Position numbers and translations under genes: made by a program. The notes beneath the pieces are model-generated. The model did not search any database, was not told the origin of the DNA, and saw only the letters and a list, made by a program, of their open reading frames with translations. Below are positions 48,308 through 55,812 of a stretch of 64,000 nucleotides of DNA, in pieces. Position 1 is the stretch's first letter. Each line of letters starts with the position of its first letter. Source of the stretch: Oscillospiraceae bacterium (GTDB taxonomy: Bacteria; Bacillota; Clostridia; Oscillospirales; Ruminococcaceae); NCBI GenBank assembly GCA_021199795.1, contig JAJQHJ010000013.1, positions 62,001-126,000 on the forward strand, written 5' to 3'.

Positions 48308-50077
48308 TTATTCCGTAATTGCAAGGTGCAATTCTTTCAGCTGTTCCTCATCAACCTCTGTCGGGCAGTTGCTCATGAGTTCGCTGGCGTTCTGGACTTT
48401 CGGGAACGCTACAACGTCTCGGAGGCTGTCTGCGTCGCAGAGGAGCATCGCAAGCCTGTCAAGACCCATGCCTAAGCCTCCGTGCGGGGGTGCGCCGTAC
48501 TTGTAGGCATCTACTAAGAAGCCAAACTTGGCGGCGATTTCTTCGTCGGTCATGCCGAGGGCTCTGAACATGTGCTCCTGGAGCTCACGGTCGGTGATTC
48601 TCATAGAACCTGAGCAGAGCTCAACGCCGTTAAGAACCAAGTCATAGCACTTCGCACTGACATTGGCGGGGTCTGAGTCGAGATACTCGAGGCACTCGTC
48701 AAGAGGCATAGTGAACGGATGGTGCATGGCATCCCAGTGCCCTGTTTCGTCGTTATACTCAAAGAACGGCATTTCAACAATCCAGAGGAGGTTGTACTTG
48801 TCTTTCGGAATTATATCCATCCTCTTGGCACAGATAAGTCTTAAAGCTCCTAAGGTTGGAAGAACAACCTTGTCCTTGTCGGCGACTATCAGGACAACAT
48901 CGCCCTTTTCTGCACCCAAGGTGGTGAGGATCGAATCGAGCTCGCCATCTTTCAGGAATTTAGCAAACGAGCAGTTCGGGGCGTCCTCAACCCATCTTAT
49001 ATAGGCAAGACCCTTGGCACCTATGCCTTTTGCGTGCTCAACTAGCTTGTCGATTTCTTTTCTTGTGTAGACAGATGCACCGTTCTTGACTACTATCGCC
49101 CTGACTGAGCCGCCCATTTCAAGAGCAGACTTGAAGACAGGGAATTCGCAGTCCTTGACGGTCTCAGAAAGATCCTGAATCTCCATGCCGAATCTTGTAT
49201 CAGGCTTGTCAGAACCATAGCGATTCATGGCGTCCTTATACGAAAGTCTCGGAAGCGGAGTCTCGATGTCTACGCCCTTTATCTCCTTGAAAAGACGCTT
49301 CATGAAGCCCTCTGTGATTTCAAGGATATCGTCAACGTCTACAAAGGACATTTCAAGGTCGATCTGCGTGAATTCCGGCTGTCTGTCGGCACGGAGGTCT
49401 TCGTCTCTGAAGCACCTTGCGAGCTGGATATAGCGGTCTAAGCCTGCAATCATCAGAAGCTGCTTATAAATCTGCGGCGACTGCGGCAGAGCATAGAAAC
49501 TGCCCTTATGGACTCTTGATGGAACCAGATAGTCTCTTGCACCCTCAGGAGTGGAACGGATCATCATAGGAGTCTCAATCTCAACGAAGCCGTTTTCATA
49601 GAAGTATTCCCTTGCGATCTTCGCAATTTCGTGACGGGTAATCAGGTTTTTGGTGAGCTTCTCGCTTCTTAAATCGAGATAACGGTACTTGAGCTTGAGC
49701 TCGTCGTTTACTTTGTCCGAATTCGAGACCTCAAAAGGCGGTGTCTGAGCCTTTGAGAGGAGCTTGAGCTCACTGACTCTTATCTCATATTCACCGGTTT
49801 TGATCTCTTTATTGACGCTTTCTCTCGGGGTTACAACACCCTTTGCCATGACGACATACTCATTTCTGAGTGTCTCAGCCTTTTCAAAAACATCCCTCGG
49901 TGTGTCGTCTCCGAAAGCGAGCTGAACAAGACCAGTGCGGTCTCTAAGGTCAATAAAGATAAGATTTCCAAGGTTTCTAACCCTCTGAACAAATCCCCCG
50001 ACTATAACCTCCACGCCGCCCTCAAGCGGAATTTCAGCACAATAGTGGGTTCTGCGCATATTTCCCATGGTGTCCAT
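48308..50077 (-). CDS. aspS: Aspartyl-tRNA synthetase
   Basis: A 589-residue bacterial-type class II AspRS. It has an N-terminal OB-fold anticodon-binding domain (GFVQRVRNLGNLIFIDLRDRTG, residues 25-50), class II motif 2 with CFRDEDLRADRQPEFTQID, the bacterial GAD insertion domain, and motif 3 GGLGMGLDRLAML near the C-terminus. It charges tRNA-Asp. The start lies three bases after the hisS stop, with GAGGGA as ribosome binding site, so hisS and aspS are cotranscribed, a common Firmicute pairing. Confidence 0.97.
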   Translation of the reverse strand: MDTMGNMRRTHYCAEIPLEGGVEVIVGGFVQRVRNLGNLIFIDLRDRTGLVQLAFGDDTPRDVFEKAETLRNEYVVMAKGVVTPRESVNKEIKTGEYEIRVSELKLLSKAQTPPFEVSNSDKVNDELKLKYRYLDLRSEKLTKNLITRHEIAKIAREYFYENGFVEIETPMMIRSTPEGARDYLVPSRVHKGSFYALPQSPQIYKQLLMIAGLDRYIQLARCFRDEDLRADRQPEFTQIDLEMSFVDVDDILEITEGFMKRLFKEIKGVDIETPLPRLSYKDAMNRYGSDKPDTRFGMEIQDLSETVKDCEFPVFKSALEMGGSVRAIVVKNGASVYTRKEIDKLVEHAKGIGAKGLAYIRWVEDAPNCSFAKFLKDGELDSILTTLGAEKGDVVLIVADKDKVVLPTLGALRLICAKRMDIIPKDKYNLLWIVEMPFFEYNDETGHWDAMHHPFTMPLDECLEYLDSDPANVSAKCYDLVLNGVELCSGSMRITDRELQEHMFRALGMTDEEIAAKFGFLVDAYKYGAPPHGGLGMGLDRLAMLLCDADSLRDVVAFPKVQNASELMSNCPTEVDEEQLKELHLAITE

Positions 50078-50080
50078 AAA

Positions 50081-51382
50081 TTATCCCTCAATTCCTTCTA
50101 ATTCAAACATATCGTTGAGTAAAGTCGGCACGAAAGTGGTCTTGAAATCGTTAAGATTTACCGGTGTTTCGTCGCCTGTACGCATATTCTTGAGCTTCGC
50201 CTGACCCGATTCGATTTCGTTGTCGCCCAAAACGCAGACAAACTTCGCACCAACTTTGTTGGCGTATCTCATCTGAGGCTTAAGTCCTCTGCCTACTATA
50301 TCGAACTCAGCTGAATAGCCCTCCGCTCTTAATTCCTGGCAGAGCTTTGACGCAACTTCGTATGCATTCCCGCCCATCGGTGCAAAATAGATGTCAGGAG
50401 TGTTTGGATCAAGAAACTCAACTCCCTCGCCCTCCATCGTCATTATAAGACGTTCAAGACCCATTCCGAAACCGAGAGCCGGCGTTGGCTGTCCGCCAAG
50501 GGAAGACACAAGCCCGTCATATCTGCCTCCGCCGCAGACAGTTCCCTGAGCTCCGATTCCGTCATAGATGAACTCGAAAACGGTTTTCGTGTAGTAGTCG
50601 AGTCCACGGACTATCTTCGGGTTGACGGTGTATTCTATCTTATATGAATCTAAAATCGACTTGAGCTTTTCAAAGTGCTCCCGGCAGTCGTCGCAGAGAT
50701 AATCGAGTATTACCGGTGCGTCCTTGGCAATCTCCGAACACTTTGGAACTTTGCAGTCAAGAAGCCTCATAGGGTTCTTAACAAGCCGCTCCTGGCAGGT
50801 CTCGCAGAGGTCGTCTTTCCTCTGGGAGAAGTACTCAACCAACGCTTCCTGGTACTTCTTGCGGCATTCTGGGCAGCCGATTGAGTTTATATTGAGCCTG
50901 ACGCTGTCGATTCCGCAGGTTGAAAGGACTTCACGGGCAAGCATAATGACATCTGCATCAGCATATGGTGAAGAAGTGCCGAACATTTCGACGCCAAACT
51001 GGTGGAATTCCCTGAGTCTTCCCGCCTGGGGCTTCTCGTGGCGGAAGCAGGGAGTGATATAGTAAACCTTTTGCGGGAAGCCCTCGTTCATGAGCCCGTT
51101 TTCAAGCATGGCTCTGACAACTCCGGCTGTTCCCTCAGGCTTAAGTGTAAATGTGTGCTCGCCCTTTGAGGAGACGGTGTACATTTCCTTTGTGACGACA
51201 TCTGATGTGTCGCCGACTGAGCGGACGAAAAGCCCTGTTTCCTCGAATGCGGGAGTCCTTATCTCCCGGAAGCCGAAACGCTCGGCGCAGTCCTTAGCTG
51301 CCTGCTCGACCGTTCGCCACTTGTTTGACTCTGCGGGAATCATATCCTGGGTTCCCTTTGGTCTTTGCACTGTAAGTGCCAT
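50081..51382 (-). CDS. hisS: Histidyl-tRNA synthetase
   Basis: A 433-residue class II HisRS. Motif 1 (RPKGTQDMIP start), motif 2 (CFRHEKPQAGRLREFHQFGVE) and the histidine-specific RGLDYYTKTVFEF motif are all visible. Motif 3 is GFGMGLERL, and a C-terminal anticodon-binding domain ends the protein. An insertion with paired cysteines (CDDCREH and CETCQERL) lies in the middle. GAGGAGG precedes the ATG. A T-box-like antiterminator/terminator sits directly upstream. Confidence 0.97.
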   Translation of the reverse strand: MALTVQRPKGTQDMIPAESNKWRTVEQAAKDCAERFGFREIRTPAFEETGLFVRSVGDTSDVVTKEMYTVSSKGEHTFTLKPEGTAGVVRAMLENGLMNEGFPQKVYYITPCFRHEKPQAGRLREFHQFGVEMFGTSSPYADADVIMLAREVLSTCGIDSVRLNINSIGCPECRKKYQEALVEYFSQRKDDLCETCQERLVKNPMRLLDCKVPKCSEIAKDAPVILDYLCDDCREHFEKLKSILDSYKIEYTVNPKIVRGLDYYTKTVFEFIYDGIGAQGTVCGGGRYDGLVSSLGGQPTPALGFGMGLERLIMTMEGEGVEFLDPNTPDIYFAPMGGNAYEVASKLCQELRAEGYSAEFDIVGRGLKPQMRYANKVGAKFVCVLGDNEIESGQAKLKNMRTGDETPVNLNDFKTTFVPTLLNDMFELEGIEG

Positions 51383-51435
51383 AATTTTTCCTCCTCAGCT
51401 TGTGAATAAAATCCGCAAACTACTTTTCATAAAAA

Positions 51436-51486
51436 AGGCGGCAATGCCCAGGTTCGGGACGACTGCCGTCGTGGTATCACCCTTTA
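51436..51486 (-). promoter_or_regulatory. T-box-like antiterminator/terminator upstream of hisS
   Basis: On the minus strand AGGGTGATACCACG matches the T-box core AGGGTGGTACCGCG at 12 of 14 positions. CGTCCC and a GGCA...TGCC terminator stem ending in six T follow. Only ~30 bases separate it from the mgsA stop, so there is no room in the gap for a normal stem I. Confidence 0.6.
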
Positions 51487-51497
51487 TCCGAGCTCCA

Positions 51498-51887
51498 TCA
51501 AGGAATTCTGTAGTCAAGGTCTCCCCTATCGAGAGCCATGATCAAAGCATCGGCTGTGGCAATATTCGTTGCCACTGGAATGTTATATACATCGCAAAGC
51601 CTTAAGATATCTCTTTCATCCGGCTCGCTTGTTTTCCGGTTGATGGGGTCTCTGAAGAACAGAAGCAGGTCAATCTCGTTGCAGGAGATTTTCGCGCTTA
51701 TCTGTTGGCAACCGCCCTGAGAACCGGCAAGGTATTTTTCGATCTTGAGTCCTGTTGCTTCGGCGACTTGTTTTCCGGTAGTACCCGTAGCACAGAGGTT
51801 GTGTTTTCCCAAAATTCCGCTGTATGCAGTACAGAACTGAATCATGAGTTCTTTTTTGGCGTCGTGAGCTATGAGAGCGATATTCAT
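51498..51887 (-). CDS. mgsA: Methylglyoxal synthase
   Basis: A 129-residue MgsA that converts dihydroxyacetone phosphate to methylglyoxal. Typical segments are NIALIAHDAKKELM at the start, ATGTTGKQVAEATG, the GSQGGCQQISAKI phosphate-binding region and FFRDPINRKTSEPDE with catalytic Asp. AAAGGGGGT precedes the ATG. It is the first gene transcribed from the promoter at 51931, ahead of hisS-aspS. Confidence 0.95.
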   Translation of the reverse strand: MNIALIAHDAKKELMIQFCTAYSGILGKHNLCATGTTGKQVAEATGLKIEKYLAGSQGGCQQISAKISCNEIDLLLFFRDPINRKTSEPDERDILRLCDVYNIPVATNIATADALIMALDRGDLDYRIP

Positions 51888-51930
51888 AGGCTACCCCCTT
51901 TAAAATATTGCGGCAAAATCCGCTTCTTAT

Positions 51931-51959
51931 AGCATATCACATTATGACCAAAAAGTCAA
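51931..51959 (-). promoter_or_regulatory. mgsA(-hisS-aspS) promoter
   Basis: On the minus strand TTGACT (51959-51954) and TATGCT (51936-51931), spacer 17. Confidence 0.75.
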
Positions 51960-52065
51960 TCACTTTTGACGTAATATTTTGGTTAAATATTATACTGCAT
52001 TTCAGGGTAAAAGCCAAAATTCATGTGTAGAGCTGTTTTCAACAGCTCTTTTCAGCCAGGTTATT

Positions 52066-52536
52066 TTAGCCGAGAACGTCTATCTCCTCGTCGCTGTCGA
52101 TTCCCAGCATGGCTTCAAGTTCAGCGCGGTCAACGCCCTCTTCAAAGAGAAGATCCACTTCCTCCTCATCCTCGCTGGCGGTTGTAGTTGTAGCCGTAGT
52201 GGTAGTGGCGGCGGTGGTTGTAGTAGCGGCAGTTGTGGTTGATTCGGTGGTGGTAGTCGCCTCTGTTGTTGCTTCTGTAGCGGTAGTGGTGGTAGCTTCA
52301 GTCTCAGAAGACTCGGGAGCAGATGTAACCTCAGGCTCATCGGTAGTGGCTTCGGTGGTCTCCGTCTCATCAAGCCACAGGTCGTCTGCATCCTCAGATG
52401 CAACCGTTACTGGAAGCTCCGACGGGGTTATATCTTCGGAAACGTCGCCACTTGTGACAGAATCGCCATTTCCTCCGCAAGCGGTAAGCATAATAGCTGT
52501 CATAAGAGCCAGAATAATAAGCAGTGTCTTTCTCAT
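52066..52536 (-). CDS. Thr/Ala-rich lipoprotein of unknown function
   Basis: A 156-residue lipoprotein (lipobox LTAC, Cys20). Residues ~80-120 are almost only Thr and Ala from degenerate ACN/GCN triplet repeats, a likely O-glycosylated or extended wall-spanning stalk. The C-terminal ~35 residues are very acidic, with LLFEEGVDRAELEAMLGID forming a possible helix. GAGGTGAA precedes the ATG. The low-complexity DNA creates a long open frame on the plus strand that is not real. Confidence 0.72.
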   Translation of the reverse strand: MRKTLLIILALMTAIMLTACGGNGDSVTSGDVSEDITPSELPVTVASEDADDLWLDETETTEATTDEPEVTSAPESSETEATTTTATEATTEATTTTESTTTAATTTTAATTTTATTTTASEDEEEVDLLFEEGVDRAELEAMLGIDSDEEIDVLG

Positions 52537-52645
52537 AAATTCACCTCATATTTTCGCATTTTTCTTTCCAATTCAGAAATACTATTTTATAAACACAATG
52601 CGCCCCGCTTTGGGTTTTAAGCGGAGCGCGATCAAAGCGTTGTTA

Positions 52646-52891
52646 TCAGCCGTTAAGCTTCTTGGCGAGCTGGGACTTTTTCCTTGCTGCCTTGTTCTTG
52701 TGGATGATTCCCTTTGCAGCTGCCTGGTCGACCTTCTTGGTTGCGAGCTTCGCTGCTGCAGCTTTCTCCTCACCCTCTGCTGCATCAACTTTCTTGATAG
52801 CAGTCTTGAGCGCGCTCTTTGTTGCCTTGTTCTGAGCCGCCTTCTTCTCGTTGACGATAACTCTCTTCTTGGCAGACTTAATATTTGCCAT
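52646..52891 (-). CDS. rpsT: 30S ribosomal protein S20
   Basis: An 81-residue S20: [18 protein letters not shown] start, Ala/Lys-rich helices, ending [10 protein letters not shown]. It is a primary 16S rRNA-binding protein. AAGGAGG precedes the ATG. It is transcribed from 53092-53120 with a long (~195 nt) structured leader, and is divergent from gpr, an arrangement conserved in spore-forming Firmicutes. Confidence 0.96.
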   Translation of the reverse strand: MANIKSAKKRVIVNEKKAAQNKATKSALKTAIKKVDAAEGEEKAAAAKLATKKVDQAAAKGIIHKNKAARKKSQLAKKLNG

Positions 52892-53090
52892 AAGACACCT
52901 CCTTAGTTAATATTCCGCGGGAGCTTCCGCAAGCGGGTTAACCCCGCAGAGTAAACTTAGTTGGATATTGGTGCACGACTGAGAGAAAGTGCAGACCCTG
53001 GGGTTAATGACTCCCCGACTATTCAACAAGTATCATATATGACCTGTGGTCTTTGAACACATTGTCATATGACCACATAGTCACAAGCTA
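52892..53090 (-). promoter_or_regulatory. Long structured leader of rpsT
   Basis: About 195 nt of untranslated leader. On the minus strand TGTGGTC pairs with GACCACA, GGGG(AG) with CCCC near 53000, and a GC-rich hairpin GCGGGGTTAACCCGC lies 30-40 bases before the start. S20 is known to autoregulate in some bacteria; leader control here is inferred. Confidence 0.4.
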
Positions 53091-53091
53091 T

Positions 53092-53120
53092 AATATACCA
53101 CTACTTGCTTGAAAATGCAA
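53092..53120 (-). promoter_or_regulatory. rpsT promoter
   Basis: On the minus strand TTGCAT (53120-53115) and TATATT (53097-53092), spacer 17. Confidence 0.7.
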
Positions 53121-53159
53121 GTGTTTTTTTCGATTTTTCTTTGGAAAAGAGGATTTTTT

Positions 53160-53984
53160 ATGATTTTTGAGACTAAGTCTCCGAGAACCGACCTTGCAAT
53201 GGAGCTATCAAGTAACCTGCCGGAGGGAGTTAAGGTTAAGAGCGGCAGTTCAGGCGACTTTTCTGTCACTGATATCTACCTTAAGAGCGAATCCGCCGCC
53301 CGCTCGGTCGGAAAAGCAGTCGGGAGATATCTGACGCTTGAGCCCAAGGACAGCTTTGAAATGATTCCGTCAAATGCTGATGAATACTCGATAGGGCTGG
53401 CATCGAAGCTAAGTGAGCTTCTCAGAGACGTGAAATCAGTGTTTGTAGCGGGGCTCGGAAACGAGTGCATAACTCCGGACAGCCTGGGTCCGAGGGTGGT
53501 TTCGCACATATTTGCAACAAGGCATCTTCCGACCGACGCGCCAGAGCTGGATATCAGTGGGCTCAGGAATGTTTCCTGTGCCGCACCGGGAGTCATGGGT
53601 CAGACAGGAATCGAGACTGCTGAGTTCCTGAGTTCGCTTATAGAAAAGGTCTCGCCGGATGCTGTCATAGTCATCGACGCCCTCGCCTGCCAGGATCCAA
53701 GGCACCTGGGGCGAACAATCCAGCTCACCGACGCCGGAATCTCTCCCGGAAGCGGAGTAATGAATTCCCGCAGCGAGGTTTCAGAAAGAACCTTAGGTGT
53801 TCCCTGCATTGCAATAGGCGTCCCGACGGTTGCCGATGCAGGAACAAAGGATGAACCGCTAATGGTGACCCCAAAAAACATCGACAAGCTGATTTCGACC
53901 TGTGCGATGATTATCTCGGGAGGGATCAACGCCTGCTTGCAACCAGAACTGACACTTGGGGAACTGAGGCTGCTGACGGCATAA
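53160..53984 (+). CDS. gpr: Spore germination protease GPR
   Basis: A 274-residue germination protease that degrades small acid-soluble spore proteins when spores germinate. The family pattern is clear: RTDLAMEL at the N-terminus (site of zymogen processing), GLGNECITPDSLGP, APGVMGQTGIET, DALACQDP, TIQLTDAGISPGSG and GVPTVADA. ATG 53160 is chosen (AAAAGAGG upstream); the longer frame starts in an AT-rich leader. spoIIP, often next, is absent; a dispersed repeat begins at the stop codon. This gene is the best evidence that the organism sporulates. Confidence 0.93.
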   Translation: MIFETKSPRTDLAMELSSNLPEGVKVKSGSSGDFSVTDIYLKSESAARSVGKAVGRYLTLEPKDSFEMIPSNADEYSIGLASKLSELLRDVKSVFVAGLGNECITPDSLGPRVVSHIFATRHLPTDAPELDISGLRNVSCAAPGVMGQTGIETAEFLSSLIEKVSPDAVIVIDALACQDPRHLGRTIQLTDAGISPGSGVMNSRSEVSERTLGVPCIAIGVPTVADAGTKDEPLMVTPKNIDKLISTCAMIISGGINACLQPELTLGELRLLTA

Positions 53985-54030
53985 CCTCTCAGTCAGCTGC
54001 GCTGACAGCTCCCCTTAAAAAGGGGAGCCA
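53983..54030 (+). repeat. Dispersed two-hairpin repeat, copy 4
   Basis: AACCTCTCAGTC starting in the gpr stop codon, hairpin arms GTCAGC/GCTGAC, then AGCTCCCCTT / AAGGGGAGC. A partial second start (AACCTCTCA) follows at 54036. Confidence 0.8.
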
Positions 54031-54074
54031 ATAGCAACCTCTCATAGAATGCAAAAAGGCTCCCCGGTGAGCGC

Positions 54075-54120
54075 AGAAGTGCGCAAAGCGAACTTCTGAA
54101 GTTTGGCTATGCCAAACTTC
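54075..54120 (+). repeat. Double hairpin related to the 48183-48297 element
   Basis: AGAAGTGCGC/GCGAACTTCT (one mismatch) followed by a perfect GAAGTTTGGC/GCCAAACTTC hairpin. The second is nearly identical to the hairpin at 48263-48287, without the GTAGGGGCGGA ends. Confidence 0.6.
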
Positions 54121-54138
54121 TTTGCACAGAAGTGCGGC

Positions 54139-54172
54139 AAAAAAAACAACCGCCCCATCTGGGACGGTTGTC
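54139..54172 (-). terminator. Terminator of the first solute-binding gene
   Basis: On the minus strand ACAACCG and CGGTTGT arms with an inner CCC/GGG pairing, followed by eight T, 14 bases beyond the stop. Confidence 0.88.
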
Positions 54173-54185
54173 TGATTATAGGCTA

Positions 54186-55634
54186 TTAGGTTGTTTCTGC
54201 ATCCGGATCATATTCCGCGATTGACTCGTTCAGAGCGTTGATGTAGTACTCAAGCTGCTCGTTATAGGTCTCCTTGAGCTGTGCCCAGGTGGTCGGATCC
54301 TCAGCGTAAGCAATGCCCTCATAGTTGTAGATTACAGCGTAGAGCTTGGTGCCATAGCCCTCATAGTAGGTGATGACAACCTTGTCGATGTTGGTGGTGA
54401 GGTCGTAGCACTCATCCCACATATCGAGCATTTCCTGAGTCCACATATAGGTTTCCTCAAGCTGAATTCTGTCGATATCAACAACAGTCGGGTCGAGAAC
54501 CTTGAATCTCATGCAGGACGCCAGGAGCGCGACTCCCTCAGGGTTCGATGCACCCTGAACTATGCAGTAGCCGTCAGCTGTGGATTCCATGTAGTAGATG
54601 CCGTCGCCGTCATCGTCACGAGGAAGCGGAACGAACATGACTTCGCCCTCTTCGATATCGCCCCAGACGGAGTTGACGGTTTCAACAGTGTCGGTGAATT
54701 CGGAAGTTTCTGCGATGCAGAAGAGCTGGAGACCCTCCTTGATACCGCCGCCGGAAACGCCGTTGCGGATAGACCAATCCTTGTTCCAGAGAGGATATAC
54801 GCACTCGTTCTTGCCGAGGTTATAGAGGAGGTTTGCTGCGCGCTCGATAGCCGCAGAATCTATATTAGATTCAAATTGCTGCGTTTCTGTGTTGTACTGG
54901 ACAATCGTCTCGCCTGCTGAGTGCATCAGAGCTGCACTGTAGTACCAGCCATCAAGAGCATATCTGTCCTCATCAGGATCTGAGAAGTCTACGCACATTT
55001 CATAGAATGCATCCCATGTCCACTCGTCGTTCCAGTAGAGCTCGGCGGGGTCGTCATAGCCGAATTCCTCGATAACTCTTCTGTTGTAAACGACAACATG
55101 TCCGAAAGCGTTATCATAAACGATGACATAAGGTCTGTTCTTGATTGAATAGTAATCGTAGGCGAATTCCTTTTCGCCCTCCCAAAGAGCATCGTCATAG
55201 TCTATGTAGGTGTCAACCGGCTGGAACATGCCCTTTATGCAGCTGGTCGGGAAAATCTCGTTGCCGCCAGGGTAGAAGTCGGGCGAATTTGAAGCCAAGA
55301 TAAGATTGGCAAGGTCGTCAAAACGTGTTTCCCAGGTGCACTCTTTCCACTCGATAGAGCAGCCGTACTTTTCCTGGAATGTCCAATATCCTGAATTGAT
55401 GATTTCGTCGTCAGAATAGTTCTGCATGTCGTCATACCAGCAGAACCAGACGATAGTTGAATTTGCTGCTTCGGCTTCCTCAACAGTGGGAAGATAAATT
55501 CCTGCCGCATTAAGGATAGCTTCAGCGTCCTGTGTAGCAAAAGTAAGCTGAACTACGTCCCTACTTGAACTGCCGCAACCGACCAAAGCCATGATCATGA
55601 TTCCGGCGAGAAGAAGTGCAATCATCTTCTTCAT
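54186..55634 (-). CDS. Extracellular solute-binding lipoprotein
   Basis: A 482-residue lipoprotein (lipobox LVGC) with the fold pattern of family 1 solute-binding proteins for sugars or oligosaccharides: an N-terminal domain with WTFQEKYGCSIEWKE, a WNDEWTWDAFYEMC hinge region and later MESTADGYCIVQGASNPEG. It is about 70% identical by eye to the next gene (55813). No permease or ATPase is nearby, so it would need a transporter encoded elsewhere or act as a sensor. Promoter TTGAAA/TATAAT and an upstream dyad are shared in layout with its paralogue. Confidence 0.82.
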   Translation of the reverse strand: MKKMIALLLAGIMIMALVGCGSSSRDVVQLTFATQDAEAILNAAGIYLPTVEEAEAANSTIVWFCWYDDMQNYSDDEIINSGYWTFQEKYGCSIEWKECTWETRFDDLANLILASNSPDFYPGGNEIFPTSCIKGMFQPVDTYIDYDDALWEGEKEFAYDYYSIKNRPYVIVYDNAFGHVVVYNRRVIEEFGYDDPAELYWNDEWTWDAFYEMCVDFSDPDEDRYALDGWYYSAALMHSAGETIVQYNTETQQFESNIDSAAIERAANLLYNLGKNECVYPLWNKDWSIRNGVSGGGIKEGLQLFCIAETSEFTDTVETVNSVWGDIEEGEVMFVPLPRDDDGDGIYYMESTADGYCIVQGASNPEGVALLASCMRFKVLDPTVVDIDRIQLEETYMWTQEMLDMWDECYDLTTNIDKVVITYYEGYGTKLYAVIYNYEGIAYAEDPTTWAQLKETYNEQLEYYINALNESIAEYDPDAETT

Positions 55635-55696
55635 TACAGTACCTCCTGAAATAATTTTTGCTAAAAAGCTTGCCTTTTATTAAAGTCTGTCTTTTT

Positions 55697-55725
55697 ATTA
55701 TACACCTCTTCGCCGTAAATTTCAA
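55697..55725 (-). promoter_or_regulatory. Promoter of the first solute-binding gene
   Basis: On the minus strand TTGAAA (55725-55720) and TATAAT (55702-55697), spacer 17, ending GAGGTG before the -10 as in the paralogue. Confidence 0.8.
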
Positions 55726-55735
55726 TTGAACATTA

Positions 55736-55765
55736 TGCACAATAAACAGGGGTGGAATTTGTGCA
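55736..55765. promoter_or_regulatory. Dyad motif, copy 2
   Basis: TGCACAA-N16-TTGTGCA, beginning ten bases upstream of the -35 box, where an activator would bind. Confidence 0.6.
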
Positions 55766-55774
55766 GAATATACA

Positions 55775-55800
55775 AAGAGCCACCCTTTCGGGTGGCTCTT
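55775..55800 (-). terminator. Terminator of the second solute-binding gene
   Basis: AAGAGCCACCC and GGGTGGCTCTT arms with a four-base loop; the T tract is short (CTTTGTATATT). Thirteen bases beyond the stop at 55813. Confidence 0.75.
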
Positions 55801-55812
55801 GTGTCGAGGCTT

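Noticed and set aside
51436-51486. Full T-box riboswitch call for hisS
   Set aside because: Core and terminator are present, but stem I does not fit and the TGGN bulge is altered, so only a T-box-like element is claimed.
52109-52906. 265-codon plus-strand frame rich in Val and Ser
   Set aside because: It is the antisense of the Thr/Ala repeat lipoprotein and of rpsT; the repeat DNA lacks stops in several frames.
54075-54120. CRISPR-like repeats
   Set aside because: Hairpins occur once here and once at 48243 with no regular spacing and no spacers; no cas genes in the window.
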